A stretch of DNA of 64,000 nucleotides from contig NZ_CP009459.1 of assembly GCF_000758325.1 (NCBI RefSeq), positions 124,001 through 188,000 of the forward strand, written 5' to 3'. The first letter of the stretch is position 1; the number at the start of each line of letters is the position of its first letter. This document shows positions 51,283 to 60,689 of the stretch, piece by piece. A model generated the notes under the pieces. The model saw only the letters and a program-made list of their open reading frames with translations, did not search any database and was not told the origin of the DNA. Position numbers and translations under genes: made by a program. The DNA is from Cedecea neteri. GTDB lineage: Bacteria > Pseudomonadota > Gammaproteobacteria > Enterobacterales > Enterobacteriaceae.

Positions 51283-52163
51283 TTAACCCCCTTTATGATT
51301 GCCAATTTCCTACGCAGCAGGCTCCCTGCAAGCACGCTGCGCGGTCCGAAAAGTATTGAGATAAAGAATGCGACGCTCGCGGTAAGCACAATGGCCGGCC
51401 CGGCGGGTAAGGAGGCGTAGAAAGACCACACCAGCCCTAACCAGGCACAAATCAGGCCACACACCACGGCAAGAGCGATTGAGCCAGGCAATGTTTTAGC
51501 CCAGCAGCGCGCGGCAATAGCGGGCAGCATCATCAGGCCAACGGACATTAATGTGCCGAGGATTTGGAAACCGGCAACCAGGTTAAGCACCAGCAGCGCC
51601 AAAAACGTGCCGTGTATCAGCGACGGCAGCAACCGGTTGTTCACCTGTAAAAAGCTGCGGTCAAAAGACTCCAGCACCAGGCCGCGATAAAGCAGCGCCA
51701 GCGCAATCAGCGTCACGCTGGCAATGAGACCCACAAACTTAATAGCTTCACCATCCACGGCGAGAATTGAGCCAAAAAGCAGGTGCAGCAGGTCAACGCT
51801 TGACCCGCGCAAAGAAATCAGCGTCACGCCGAGCGCCAGCGAACCAAGATAGAATCCAGCAAAGCTGGCATCTTCTTTTAATGGCGTCCGGGCGCTAACC
51901 CAGCCGGAAAGTAAGGCCACCAGCACGCCGGCCACAAACCCACCAATGCCCATTGCCACCAGCGACATACCGGCGACCAGATAGCCCACGGCAACGCCGG
52001 GTAAAATGGCATGAGAAAGCGCGTCACCCACCAGACTCATACGGCGAAGCAGAAGAAAAATGCCAAGCGGAACGGTACTCAGGGAAAGCGACAGGCAGGC
52101 CACCAGCGCGCGGCGCATAAAGCCGTAAGCCACAAACGGCTCAATAAAAAGGTGATAAATCAT
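51279..52163 (-). CDS. Metal ABC transporter permease
   Basis: The 294-residue inner-membrane protein has about eight or nine helices and the ABC-3 signature (PLGIFLLLRRMSLVGDALSHAILPGVAVGYLVAG). It forms the channel for the neighbouring ATPase and binding protein. Both ends overlap the neighbouring genes by four bases, so the operon is translationally coupled. Confidence 0.92.
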   Translation of the reverse strand: MIYHLFIEPFVAYGFMRRALVACLSLSLSTVPLGIFLLLRRMSLVGDALSHAILPGVAVGYLVAGMSLVAMGIGGFVAGVLVALLSGWVSARTPLKEDASFAGFYLGSLALGVTLISLRGSSVDLLHLLFGSILAVDGEAIKFVGLIASVTLIALALLYRGLVLESFDRSFLQVNNRLLPSLIHGTFLALLVLNLVAGFQILGTLMSVGLMMLPAIAARCWAKTLPGSIALAVVCGLICAWLGLVWSFYASLPAGPAIVLTASVAFFISILFGPRSVLAGSLLRRKLAIIKGVK

Positions 52164-52855
52164 GCTGTTTGTACCAGGCGCGGGCGAAAGGAAGCATATT
52201 GCGCTAAGGCTTCGTCGGCGTTACCCCACTGGTAACCCTCCGGGGTGAGCAGCAAAACTTCAGGAAAGTGCCGGCGTACCAGCTCGTTGTTGTGCAGCAC
52301 GCTGATAAGCGTCTTGCCATCCCGGTGCATCTGGCACATCAGTTCCATTAAAAACTCACTGGTCTGCACATCCACGCCGGTGAACGGCTCATCGAGCAGC
52401 ACCAGCGGTGCGTCCTGAACCAGCAGGCGAGCAAACAGCATGCGTTGAAACTGTCCCCCTGAGAGCACATCAATCGGCCGCAGGTAATGCTCACTTAATC
52501 CCACGCGTTCAATTGCTTCCATCACGCGTTCACGGTGCTGGCGACGAAGGCCGGAAAACAGCCCGCGCCCCGGCCAGCTCCCCATACAAACTACGTCATA
52601 AACCGTGGCGGGAAATTGCCGATCCATCTCCCCCAACTGCGGGAGCCAGGCAATGCGTGGGCGCATATTGTCCTGAAACTTTACGCTGCCGGAAATGGGA
52701 GGCAGCAGCCCGGCCAGGGTTTTTAACAGCGTCGATTTGCCGCAGCCGTTCGCCCCGATCACCGCAGTCATGCTGCCGCGCCGGAACTGGCCGCTAAGGG
52801 CTGACACAACCACGTTGCCGTAATAGCCCAGCTCGAGATTCTGCAATTCGATCAT
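52160..52855 (-). CDS. Metal ABC transporter ATPase
   Basis: The 231-residue ATPase has Walker A GANGCGKST, signature LSGGQFQRMLFARLL, Walker B LVLLDEPF and the H-loop in VLHNNE. Its ATG at 52853-52855 overlaps the stop of a 39-codon frame (ATGA) and no ribosome site is visible, so its translation probably depends on that small frame. An in-frame upstream start lies inside the small gene and is rejected. Confidence 0.92.
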   Translation of the reverse strand: MIELQNLELGYYGNVVVSALSGQFRRGSMTAVIGANGCGKSTLLKTLAGLLPPISGSVKFQDNMRPRIAWLPQLGEMDRQFPATVYDVVCMGSWPGRGLFSGLRRQHRERVMEAIERVGLSEHYLRPIDVLSGGQFQRMLFARLLVQDAPLVLLDEPFTGVDVQTSEFLMELMCQMHRDGKTLISVLHNNELVRRHFPEVLLLTPEGYQWGNADEALAQYASFRPRLVQTA

Positions 52856-52971
52856 GGCAGGATAACCGCCCAATGAATGGCGCCCCACAGGCCGAAGATC
52901 AGCAGCGCGACAAGGGCCGCGCGAAGCAGCCCGGAAAGGCTAAACAGTGAGGAGGGAGCTGCAACAGACAT
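52852..52971 (-). CDS. 39-residue membrane protein coupled to metal ABC transporter
   Basis: The frame MSVAAPSSLFSLSGLLRAAL... encodes 39 residues with one hydrophobic helix (about 15-38, LLRAALVALLIFGLWGAIHW). Its TGA overlaps the ATPase ATG as ATGA. It is the first frame after the Zur-like site. No homologue is recognised by eye. It could be a small subunit that stabilises the transporter, or chiefly a device for translational coupling. Confidence 0.65.
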   Translation of the reverse strand: MSVAAPSSLFSLSGLLRAALVALLIFGLWGAIHWAVILP

Positions 52972-52991
52972 ACTGGCACCAATATTGTTTC

Positions 52992-53004
52992 GTTATAACA
53001 TAAC
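52992..53004. promoter_or_regulatory. Zur-like operator
   Basis: GTTATAACATAAC differs from the enterobacterial Zur core GTTATAnTATAAC at one position. It lies 21 bases before the 39-codon frame, where a repressor would block the operon promoter. It implies induction under zinc starvation. Confidence 0.65.
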
Positions 53005-53208
53005 ATAATCTACCCAATAGCTCTTGTAAATTTCTGTTTTACACCTCGGCATAAACGAACCCTCAATCAAGCACACTTTCCCCTTCGGTCAATCAGAACG
53101 TCATTTTTCCACCTCGTTTACCACTCAATAATCTTTCAAACTAACAGATTTATATTTCACAATGAGATCTAAATAACATATTTTCGCATTTCAAAATGAT
53201 TAATATGA

Positions 53209-53805
<597 letters not shown>

Positions 53806-53814
53806 GGAAAAATC

Positions 53815-54783
53815 ATGACTCAAAGCATTCGTATTGAAAAAGGCCAGGGTGGATGGGGCGGGCCGCTGATCGTCCCGGTCGATCCGAGCAAAAAGATCGT
53901 TTACATCACGGCCGGCACACGCCCGGTAATCGTCGACAAGTTAAGCGAAATGACTGGCTGCCAGGCGGTAGACGGTTTTAAAGACGGCGAGCCGCCGGAG
54001 GCAGAAATCGCACTGGCAATCATAGACTGCGGCGGCACACTGCGCTGCGGGCTCTACCCCAAACGCCGCATCCCGACCATCAATATCCACGCCACCGGCA
54101 AATCCGGTCCCCTGGCGCAGTACATTGTTGAAGATATTTACGTCTCAGGCGTCCGGGAAGAAAACATTAGCTGGGCCAGCGGCGAACCGCAGGTCGAGCG
54201 CAAACATGCGCCAGCGCGGGACTACGACGCCAGCAAAAAAATCACCGAACAAAGCGATGGCCTGCTGGCTAAAGTCGGTATGGGAATGGGCTCAGCCGTA
54301 GCAGTGCTGTTTCAGGCAGGACGCGACACTATCGATACGGTTCTGAAAACGATTCTGCCTTTTATGGCCTTCGTGTCGGCGCTGATTGGCATCATCATGG
54401 CATCCGGGCTAGGCGACTGGATTGCCCACGGTCTGGCCCCGCTCGCCAACAACCCTATCGGCCTGATTACGCTCGCGCTGATTTGTTCTTTCCCCCTGCT
54501 CTCACCTTTCCTCGGCCCAGGGGCGGTGATTGCGCAGGTCATCGGGGTGCTGATTGGGGTGCAGATTGGCCTCGGACATATCCCTCCTCACCTGGCGCTG
54601 CCCGCGCTGTTTGCCATTAACGCCCAGGCCGCCTGCGATTTTATTCCTGTTGGCCTGTCTCTGGCAGAAGCCCGGCAGGAAACGGTACGCGTCGGCGTGC
54701 CTTCTGTTTTGGTCGGGCGCTTTTTAACGGGCGCTCCCACTGTGTTAATCGCCTGGCTGGTGTCCGGCTTCATCTACCAATAA
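53815..54783 (+). CDS. srlE: Sorbitol PTS IIB/IIC2 component SrlE
   Basis: The 322-residue protein carries the phospho-accepting Cys region in its N-terminal IIB part ([24 protein letters not shown]) and membrane helices from about residue 175. It takes phosphate from SrlB and transfers it to sorbitol during uptake. E. coli SrlE is 319. Confidence 0.95.
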   Translation: MTQSIRIEKGQGGWGGPLIVPVDPSKKIVYITAGTRPVIVDKLSEMTGCQAVDGFKDGEPPEAEIALAIIDCGGTLRCGLYPKRRIPTINIHATGKSGPLAQYIVEDIYVSGVREENISWASGEPQVERKHAPARDYDASKKITEQSDGLLAKVGMGMGSAVAVLFQAGRDTIDTVLKTILPFMAFVSALIGIIMASGLGDWIAHGLAPLANNPIGLITLALICSFPLLSPFLGPGAVIAQVIGVLIGVQIGLGHIPPHLALPALFAINAQAACDFIPVGLSLAEARQETVRVGVPSVLVGRFLTGAPTVLIAWLVSGFIYQ

Positions 54784-54794
54784 AGGAAAGCCCC

Positions 54795-55157
54795 ATGCAG
54801 ATCATTTACCAGACCACCATCGTCCAGATTGGAGAGTGCGCGCGCGAGGCGCTGGCAGACAACATGCTTATTACCTTTCGGGAAGGTGCCCCGGCAGATA
54901 TTCAGGATTACTGCTTTATCCACTGCCACGGTGAGCTGACCGGCCAGCTAAAGCCTGGCATTCATTTTGAACTCAATGGCCAGCACTACGCCGTCACCGC
55001 CGTAGGCGACGTGGCCCAGCAAAACTTGCAGGAACTCGGGCACATCACCCTGCGCTTCGACGGTGAAGCACGGGCGGAATACCCAGGCACCGTACACGTC
55101 AATGGCCCGCTGCCTCAGGGCATTGAACCCGGCTGCCAGCTGAAGTTTGTTGCATAA
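54795..55157 (+). CDS. srlB: Sorbitol PTS IIA component SrlB
   Basis: The 120-residue cytosolic protein has the IIA-glucitol His site in DYCFIHCHGELTGQ. It relays phosphate from HPr to SrlE. It is close to the E. coli length (123). Confidence 0.95.
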   Translation: MQIIYQTTIVQIGECAREALADNMLITFREGAPADIQDYCFIHCHGELTGQLKPGIHFELNGQHYAVTAVGDVAQQNLQELGHITLRFDGEARAEYPGTVHVNGPLPQGIEPGCQLKFVA

Positions 55158-55186
55158 ACATTGTTATTTAATCAAAGGAGTAAAAC

Positions 55187-55966
55187 ATGAATCAGGTTGC
55201 CGTTGTCATCGGTGGAGGGCAAACACTCGGGGCGTTTATCTGCCATGGGCTGGCCCAGGAAGGCTACAAAGTTGCCGTGGTGGATATTCAAAGTGAGAAA
55301 GCGGCCCGCGTCGCGCAGGAAATTAACGACCAGTACGGGCCGGGATCTGCCTGGGGATTTGGCTCGGACGCCACCAGCGAGCAAAGCGTTACCGCGCTGG
55401 CTCACGGCGTGGACGAGATTTTCGGCCAGGTCGATCTGCTGGTTTACAGTGCGGGCATCGCCAAAGCGGCGTTTATTGGTGATTTCGCTCTGGGGGATTT
55501 TGACCGCTCGCTGCAGGTAAATCTTGTGGGCTACTTCCTGTGCGCCAGGGAATTCTCCCGCCTGATGATCCGGGACGGAATTAAAGGCCGCATCATCCAG
55601 ATTAACTCAAAGTCCGGCAAGGTCGGCAGCAAGCACAACTCCGGCTACAGCGCGGCGAAATTTGGCGGCGTGGGGCTGACGCAGTCTCTTGCCCTGGATC
55701 TGGCGGAATACGGCATCACCGTGCATGCGCTAATGCTGGGCAATCTGCTCAAATCCCCGATGTTCCAGTCTCTGCTGCCGCAGTACGCGGAAAAACTCGG
55801 CATTCCCGCTGACGAAGTAGAGCAATACTACATCGACAAGGTCCCCTTAAAACGCGGCTGTGACTATCAGGACGTGCTTAACACGCTCCTGTTTTACGCC
55901 AGCGATAAAGCCTCTTACTGTACCGGACAGTCGATCAACGTCACCGGCGGGCAGGTTATGTTTTAA
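55187..55966 (+). CDS. srlD: Sorbitol-6-phosphate 2-dehydrogenase SrlD
   Basis: The 259-residue SDR oxidises sorbitol 6-phosphate to fructose 6-phosphate with NAD+. The nucleotide motif VIGGGQTLGAFI and the catalytic YSAAK (GYSAAKFGG) are present. The length equals E. coli SrlD. AAAGGAG is the ribosome site. Confidence 0.96.
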   Translation: MNQVAVVIGGGQTLGAFICHGLAQEGYKVAVVDIQSEKAARVAQEINDQYGPGSAWGFGSDATSEQSVTALAHGVDEIFGQVDLLVYSAGIAKAAFIGDFALGDFDRSLQVNLVGYFLCAREFSRLMIRDGIKGRIIQINSKSGKVGSKHNSGYSAAKFGGVGLTQSLALDLAEYGITVHALMLGNLLKSPMFQSLLPQYAEKLGIPADEVEQYYIDKVPLKRGCDYQDVLNTLLFYASDKASYCTGQSINVTGGQVMF

Positions 55967-55983
55967 CTATCAGGTCACCGGTT

Positions 55984-56006
55984 GCCTCTGGCCCTCAGCC
56001 AGAGGC
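55984..56006 (+). other. srlD-srlM intercistronic hairpin
   Basis: GCCTCTGGC (55984-55992) pairs with GCCAGAGGC (55998-56006). With no T run it probably separates the stable enzyme message from the regulatory genes srlM and srlR. Confidence 0.6.
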
Positions 56007-56023
56007 TGCCTAAAGGAGGATGC

Positions 56024-56383
56024 ATGATGAATGCACTGATCGCCCTGGCGGCGATCGCCTGGCTCAGCCAGTTACTGCTCGGCGGCTGGCAAATCCGCCG
56101 TTTTAATCGGGCCTTTGACAGGCTCTGCCAGCAGGGGGCCGTTGGCGTAGGCCGTTCATCCGGGCGTTTTCGGCCCAGAGTGGTCATTGCCCTCGCCTTT
56201 GATGAGCGGCAAAACGTCCGCGACAGCCTGATAATGAAAGGTCTGACGGTTTTTGCCCTCCCACAGCCTTTAATGCAGTTACACGGCATGAATCGGCAGG
56301 AATTGCAGCCCGATGTGATCTTTCCCCATGATCGTGATTGTCAGAATGCTCTATCATTAGCGCTTAAACTGAAACAGGGTTAA
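56024..56383 (+). CDS. srlM: Sorbitol operon activator SrlM (GutM)
   Basis: The 119-residue protein matches E. coli SrlM in length (FNRAFDRLCQQGAVGVGRSSGRF; LQPDVIFPHD). It activates the srl operon. Either of two adjacent ATG codons (56024, 56027) fits the AGGAGG site. Confidence 0.93.
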   Translation: MMNALIALAAIAWLSQLLLGGWQIRRFNRAFDRLCQQGAVGVGRSSGRFRPRVVIALAFDERQNVRDSLIMKGLTVFALPQPLMQLHGMNRQELQPDVIFPHDRDCQNALSLALKLKQG

Positions 56384-56430
56384 TTTCGTTTCGAATGCTT
56401 ATTGCTTGCGAAATTACCGAATCGAAATTT
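56382..56430 (+). promoter_or_regulatory. Possible SrlR operator upstream of srlR
   Basis: AATTTCG (56382-56388), CGAAATT (56409-56415) and a further CGAAATTT (56423-56430) lie in the 68-base gap before srlR. DeoR-type repressors use such spaced repeats, so this could be the SrlR autoregulatory site; it is a guess from pattern only. Confidence 0.35.
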
Positions 56431-56451
56431 ATTGCAAGGTAATAAGAGCCT

Positions 56452-57237
56452 ATGAAACCACGTCAGCGACAGGCGGCGATCCTGGAACATCTGCAAAAGC
56501 AGGGAAAATGCTCGGTGGAAGATCTCGCCCAGCATTTTCAAACCACCGGCACCACGATCCGTAAAGATTTAGTGCTGCTTGAAACGGCTGGCACCGTGAT
56601 TCGCACCTATGGCGGCGTAGTGCTCAGTAAAGACGAACCCGATCCGCCTATTGATCACAAAACGCTGATCAATACCCTGCAAAAACAGCAAATTGCCGAG
56701 GCGGCGGTCAAGTACATCCACGATGGCGATTCCATCATTCTGGATGCGGGCAGCACCGTTTTGCAGCTGGTCCCGCTGCTCCAGCACTTCAATAACATTA
56801 CGGTGATGACCAACAGCCTGCATATCGTCAACGCGCTGTCTGAGCTGGACAACGAACAAACCATCCTGATGCCCGGCGGCACCTTCCGTAAGAAATCAGC
56901 CTCGTTTCATGGCCAACTGGCGGAAAACGCCTTCGAACACTTCAGCTTTGACAGGCTTTTTATGGGCACCGATGGCATCGATCTCACTGCCGGGGTCACA
57001 ACCTACAACGAGGTTTATACCGTCAGCAAAGCGATGTGCAACGCGGCGCGCGAAGTGATCCTGATGGCCGACTCCTCAAAGTTTGGCCGCAAAAGCCCGA
57101 ATATTGTCTGCGGGCTGGAGAGAGTCGATACCATCATCACCGACAGGGGCATTAGCCACGAATTCCTCACCGCGCTGCGTGAAAAAGGCGTGAAAGTGAT
57201 TGTTACTGGAGAAGAAGATGAATCAGCGAATGATTGA
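56452..57237 (+). CDS. srlR: Sorbitol operon repressor SrlR (GutR)
   Basis: The 261-residue DeoR-family repressor has the helix-turn-helix [39 protein letters not shown] at the N-terminus and a sugar-phosphate sensing domain after it ([13 protein letters not shown]). Its end overlaps srlQ by 20 bases. Confidence 0.95.
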   Translation: MKPRQRQAAILEHLQKQGKCSVEDLAQHFQTTGTTIRKDLVLLETAGTVIRTYGGVVLSKDEPDPPIDHKTLINTLQKQQIAEAAVKYIHDGDSIILDAGSTVLQLVPLLQHFNNITVMTNSLHIVNALSELDNEQTILMPGGTFRKKSASFHGQLAENAFEHFSFDRLFMGTDGIDLTAGVTTYNEVYTVSKAMCNAAREVILMADSSKFGRKSPNIVCGLERVDTIITDRGISHEFLTALREKGVKVIVTGEEDESAND

Positions 57238-58180
57238 CGCCGCACGAGAAACCCTGCTGCTGGAATTACAGGAAGCAAGCCGCCTGCCGGACAGACTTGG
57301 CGAAGATTTTGTCGCCGCCGCCAACGCCGTGCTCACCTGTCAGGGGAAAGTGATTGTTTCCGGCATGGGCAAGTCCGGGCATATCGGGAAGAAAATTGCC
57401 GCCACCTTTGCCAGCACCGGCACGCCCGCCTTCTTCGTTCACCCCGCCGAAGCGTTACACGGCGATTTGGGGATGATCGAAAGCCGCGACATCCTGCTGT
57501 TTATCTCCTATTCCGGCCACGCGAAAGAGCTGGATTTAATTATTCCTCGCCTGCAGGAAAAGGCCGTTAAGCTGATTGCCATTACCGGTAAAGCTGAGTC
57601 GCCGCTGGCGAAAGCGGCCTTTGCCACCGTAGATATTTCGGTAGAGCGTGAAGCCTGCCCGATGCGCCTTGCGCCGACCTCGAGCGCGGTAAACACATTA
57701 ATGATGGGGGACGCACTGGCCATGGCCGTCATGCAAGAGCGTGGCTTTAACGAAGAGGACTTTGCGCGTTCACACCCTGCCGGGGCGTTAGGCGCACGTT
57801 TGTTAAATCGGGTTCATCACCTGATGCGCACCAATGAGCAGCTCCCACAGGTAGCGGACAGCGCTTCCGTCATGGATGCGATGCTAGAGCTAAGCCGCAC
57901 AGGGCTGGGGTTAGTTGCCGTCTGTGACAAAGCGCAGCAAGTTGCAGGCGTCTTTACCGATGGCGACCTGCGCCGCTGGCTGGTGGGCGGCGGCAAACTG
58001 GAAGCCGGGATCAAAGACGCCATGACGAAGAATGGCACGGTGCTAAATGCCGAAACCCGGGCGATAGATGCCAAAGAGATGCTGATGAAAAAACGCATTA
58101 GCGCGGCGCCGGTCGTGGATGAAAACGGCAGGCTGCTGGGGGCAATTAACCTGCATGATTTTCATCAGGCTGGTATTTAA
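57218..58180 (+). CDS. srlQ: D-arabinose 5-phosphate isomerase SrlQ (GutQ)
   Basis: The 320-residue enzyme interconverts ribulose 5-phosphate and arabinose 5-phosphate. The SIS domain ([40 protein letters not shown]) is followed by two CBS domains from about 205. The ATG at 57218 has GGAGAAG upstream; an upstream TTG start is not needed. Confidence 0.95.
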   Translation: MNQRMIDAARETLLLELQEASRLPDRLGEDFVAAANAVLTCQGKVIVSGMGKSGHIGKKIAATFASTGTPAFFVHPAEALHGDLGMIESRDILLFISYSGHAKELDLIIPRLQEKAVKLIAITGKAESPLAKAAFATVDISVEREACPMRLAPTSSAVNTLMMGDALAMAVMQERGFNEEDFARSHPAGALGARLLNRVHHLMRTNEQLPQVADSASVMDAMLELSRTGLGLVAVCDKAQQVAGVFTDGDLRRWLVGGGKLEAGIKDAMTKNGTVLNAETRAIDAKEMLMKKRISAAPVVDENGRLLGAINLHDFHQAGI

Positions 58181-58188
58181 TCGGCGTC

Positions 58189-58216
58189 TTTATCGCCCCC
58201 AAACGGGGGCGATAAA
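58189..58216. terminator. Hairpin between convergent srlQ and mltB
   Basis: TTTATCGCCCCC and GGGGGCGATAAA form a 12-bp perfect stem with a 4-base loop. It has T or A only inside the stem, so it could end transcripts in both directions with low to moderate strength. Confidence 0.6.
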
Positions 58217-58221
58217 ACGTA

Positions 58222-59298
58222 TTACTGAACGCGAGCCAGCGCGACGGCCTGCCCTAATTGCCACACCGCCATCGCATAGTGGGTGCTGTGGTTGTAGCGG
58301 GTAATCGCGTAGAAGTTTGGCAGCCCGTACCAGTACTGGTAACGGTCGCCCATATCCAGGCGCAGCAGGCTCACTTCCTGATGGTTGCCCAAAGAGCCCT
58401 GCGGACTCAGGCCGGACTGGCCCAGCGCCGCCACGGAATATTTGGTGTTGAAGCCGTTTGCCAGCCCCGGCACCTGGCCATTGGCCGGCACGGCAACCAT
58501 GTCGCCCTTCTCCCAGCCGTGAGCTTTGAAATAGTTCGCCACGCTGCCGATAGCATCTTCCGGATCCCACAGGTTCACGTGTCCGTCGCCGTTGAAGTCC
58601 ACCGCGTACTCTTTAAATGAGGAAGGCATGAACTGCCCGTAGCCCATTGCTCCGGCGAAGGAACCTTTCAGCGCCAGCGGATCGTCCCCTTCATTGCGTG
58701 CCATCAGCAGGAAAGTTTCCAGCTCGCCAGCAAAGTATTGCGCGCGGCGCGGGTAGGCAAAGGCGAGCGTCGCGAGAGCATCCACAATGCGCGTTTTCCC
58801 CATCACGCGGCCCCAGCGGGTTTCAACCCCGATGATCCCGACGATGATTTCCGGTGGCACACCGTAAACCTGGTACGCGCGGTTCAGGGCAGATTCATAC
58901 TGGTTCCAGAACTTAACGCCGTTTTGTACGTTATCCGGCGTGATGAATTTAGCGCGATAGCGTAGCCAAGCTCCGTTCGGCCCGGCGGGTGGCGCGGTCG
59001 TCGGCGCCTGCTGATCCATCAGGCGCAGCACGTAATCCAGACGTTTGGCCTGGGACAACACTTCATGCAGCTGTCTACGGTCGAAGCCATGCTCATTCAC
59101 CATTTTGTCGATGAACTTCTCTGCTTCCGGGTTGTAGGCAAAATCACCGGTTTGCATAAAGACATCGTGCTGCGGCTGGAGCAGGAAACCACCCGACGGC
59201 GTGCCGCTGGTTTGCTGCTGTTCGGCGGTTTTCGGCTTACTGCTACAGGCGGAGAGTAAAACCAGCATAGGAAGAAGTGCTGCGGCTGAATAACGCAT
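58222..59298 (-). CDS. mltB: Membrane-bound lytic transglycosylase MltB
   Basis: The 358-residue lipoprotein has a lipobox (LVLLSAC) with the lipid-modified Cys at about 18. The catalytic Glu is in IIGVETRWGRVMG. It cleaves peptidoglycan in the periplasm. In E. coli mltB lies between pncC and srlA; here it is on the far side of the srl operon. Confidence 0.96.
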   Translation of the reverse strand: MRYSAAALLPMLVLLSACSSKPKTAEQQQTSGTPSGGFLLQPQHDVFMQTGDFAYNPEAEKFIDKMVNEHGFDRRQLHEVLSQAKRLDYVLRLMDQQAPTTAPPAGPNGAWLRYRAKFITPDNVQNGVKFWNQYESALNRAYQVYGVPPEIIVGIIGVETRWGRVMGKTRIVDALATLAFAYPRRAQYFAGELETFLLMARNEGDDPLALKGSFAGAMGYGQFMPSSFKEYAVDFNGDGHVNLWDPEDAIGSVANYFKAHGWEKGDMVAVPANGQVPGLANGFNTKYSVAALGQSGLSPQGSLGNHQEVSLLRLDMGDRYQYWYGLPNFYAITRYNHSTHYAMAVWQLGQAVALARVQ

Positions 59299-59392
59299 CT
59301 GATGGGCTGTCCCTGTGAATGTTCGCGAAAGTTTCGCAATAATGGTAATCCATAATCACTCATCTGAGTATGCCTCTCGCGCCCTTCTGCCG

Positions 59393-60412
59393 TTAAAATA
59401 GCACCGGCAGCCCCAGCGCACGTTTCACTTCGTCCGCCGTCTGCTGAGTCAGCGCTCGCGCTTTTTCACTCCCGGCTTTTAGCACCTCAAGTAAATAAGG
59501 CTTATCTTCGATAAAGCGATTTCGCCGCTCTCTGATCGGTGCCAGCAGGTTTTGCAGGCAGGTTTCCAGCTCGTTTTTACACTGCCGATCCCCCAGCCCG
59601 CCGCGCTGGTAGTGCTCTTTCATCGCCTCGACTTTCTCTTTGTCTTCATGGAAAGCATCCAGATAAGTAAACACCACATTGCCTTCAATTTTTCCCGGAT
59701 CGTTGACGCGCAGATGATCCGGATCGGTAAACATGGCGCTCACGGCCCGATGAATCTGCTGTTCGCTGGCGGAAAGGGTGAGCGTATTGCCCAGGGATTT
59801 TGACATTTTCGCGTTGCCGTCAATGCCCGGCAGGCGGCCGACCGGGCTGAGCAACGCTTTGCAGGGGGTTAATATCGGCGTCGGCGTCAGGCTATTCATC
59901 TTATGCACAATTTCATTGGCCTGTTCGATCATCGGTAGCTGATCGTCCCCCACCGGCACCAGACTGGCTTTAAACGCGGTGATATCCGCGGCCTGGCTTA
60001 TCGGATAGACAAGAAAACCTGAAGGCAAAGAGCGAGCGAATCCCTTCTGGGCAATCTCGCTTTTTACCGTCGGGTTTCTTTCCAGCCGGGCGACGGTCAC
60101 GATATTCATGTAAAGCATGGTGAGTTCGGCCAGCGCTGGCAGAGAGGATTGCAGGCAGATTGTGGTTTTCTGGGGATCAATGCCAACCGCCAGGTAGTCC
60201 GCCATCACCTGCAGAATGTTTTCGGCAACTTTCTCAGGGCGGCTGCCGTTGTCGGTTAGCCCCTGAAGGTCGGCCACCAAAATGTGCTGCTGGTGCTCAT
60301 CCTGAAGCTGGACGCGTTTACGTAGTGATCCTACGTAGTGCCCAAGGTGAAGCTGCCCGGTTGGACGGTCGCCGGTAAGAATGGTTTGCTGTAAAACGTG
60401 TGAACTGCTCAT
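59393..60412 (-). CDS. trpS: Second tryptophanyl-tRNA synthetase (TrpRS II type)
   Basis: The 339-residue class I synthetase has the complete HIGH motif HLGHY (His22, His25 in GQLHLGHYVGSL) and KMSKS at 202-206. The housekeeping E. coli TrpS has TIGN-type and KMSKSDDN motifs and lies elsewhere (between gph and the hof/rpe region), so this is an auxiliary enzyme of a different branch, known in other bacteria for resistance to the tryptophan analogue indolmycin. The strong site AGGAGG precedes the ATG. A Trp-codon leader peptide and an intrinsic terminator lie directly upstream (60458-60571), which implies attenuation by tryptophan or tRNA-Trp charging. Confidence 0.92.
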   Translation of the reverse strand: MSSSHVLQQTILTGDRPTGQLHLGHYVGSLRKRVQLQDEHQQHILVADLQGLTDNGSRPEKVAENILQVMADYLAVGIDPQKTTICLQSSLPALAELTMLYMNIVTVARLERNPTVKSEIAQKGFARSLPSGFLVYPISQAADITAFKASLVPVGDDQLPMIEQANEIVHKMNSLTPTPILTPCKALLSPVGRLPGIDGNAKMSKSLGNTLTLSASEQQIHRAVSAMFTDPDHLRVNDPGKIEGNVVFTYLDAFHEDKEKVEAMKEHYQRGGLGDRQCKNELETCLQNLLAPIRERRNRFIEDKPYLLEVLKAGSEKARALTQQTADEVKRALGLPVLF

Positions 60413-60457
60413 AAGGGCCTCCTGAGACTGATAAATCTTGCCGGAGGGCGAACAGTT

Positions 60458-60488
60458 AAAACGAAATAGCCGCCTTCCGGCGGCTATT
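60458..60488 (-). terminator. Intrinsic terminator (attenuator) before the second TrpRS gene
   Basis: On the minus strand AATAGCCGCC (60479-60488) pairs perfectly with GGCGGCTATT (60465-60474) around GGAA and is followed by TTTCGTTTT. It lies between the Trp leader frame and the synthetase start. GGCGGC at 60511-60516 can pair with GCCGCC of the first arm (60479-60484) and so act as antiterminator. Confidence 0.88.
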
Positions 60489-60517
60489 AGAAAAGGGTGA
60501 ACGAATTCCTGCCGCCT

Positions 60518-60571
60518 CTAAAGAGACAGCCACCAACGGCTAACGATAAGTGCGGTGTGATTTATGTTCAT
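60518..60571 (-). CDS. Trp leader peptide (17 residues, tandem Trp)
   Basis: An ATG at 60569-60571 opens MNINHTALIVSRWWLSL and stop. Trp13 and Trp14 (60530-60535) are adjacent. AGGG lies about 8 bases upstream. The stop lies just before the antiterminator arm, so a ribosome stalled at the Trp codons leaves that arm free while a ribosome at the stop covers it. This is the classic spacing of trpL-type leaders. Confidence 0.82.
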   Translation of the reverse strand: MNINHTALIVSRWWLSL

Positions 60572-60689
60572 TCGACTACCCTATCACATTTCGCGACGGT
60601 TTCCGTAGCGGGATTTAAAAGTTTATAATTTCCCCATCGTTCGCAAGATGCCCTCGCGACGAACAGATAAAAAGGAAAGTTGGGAATCT

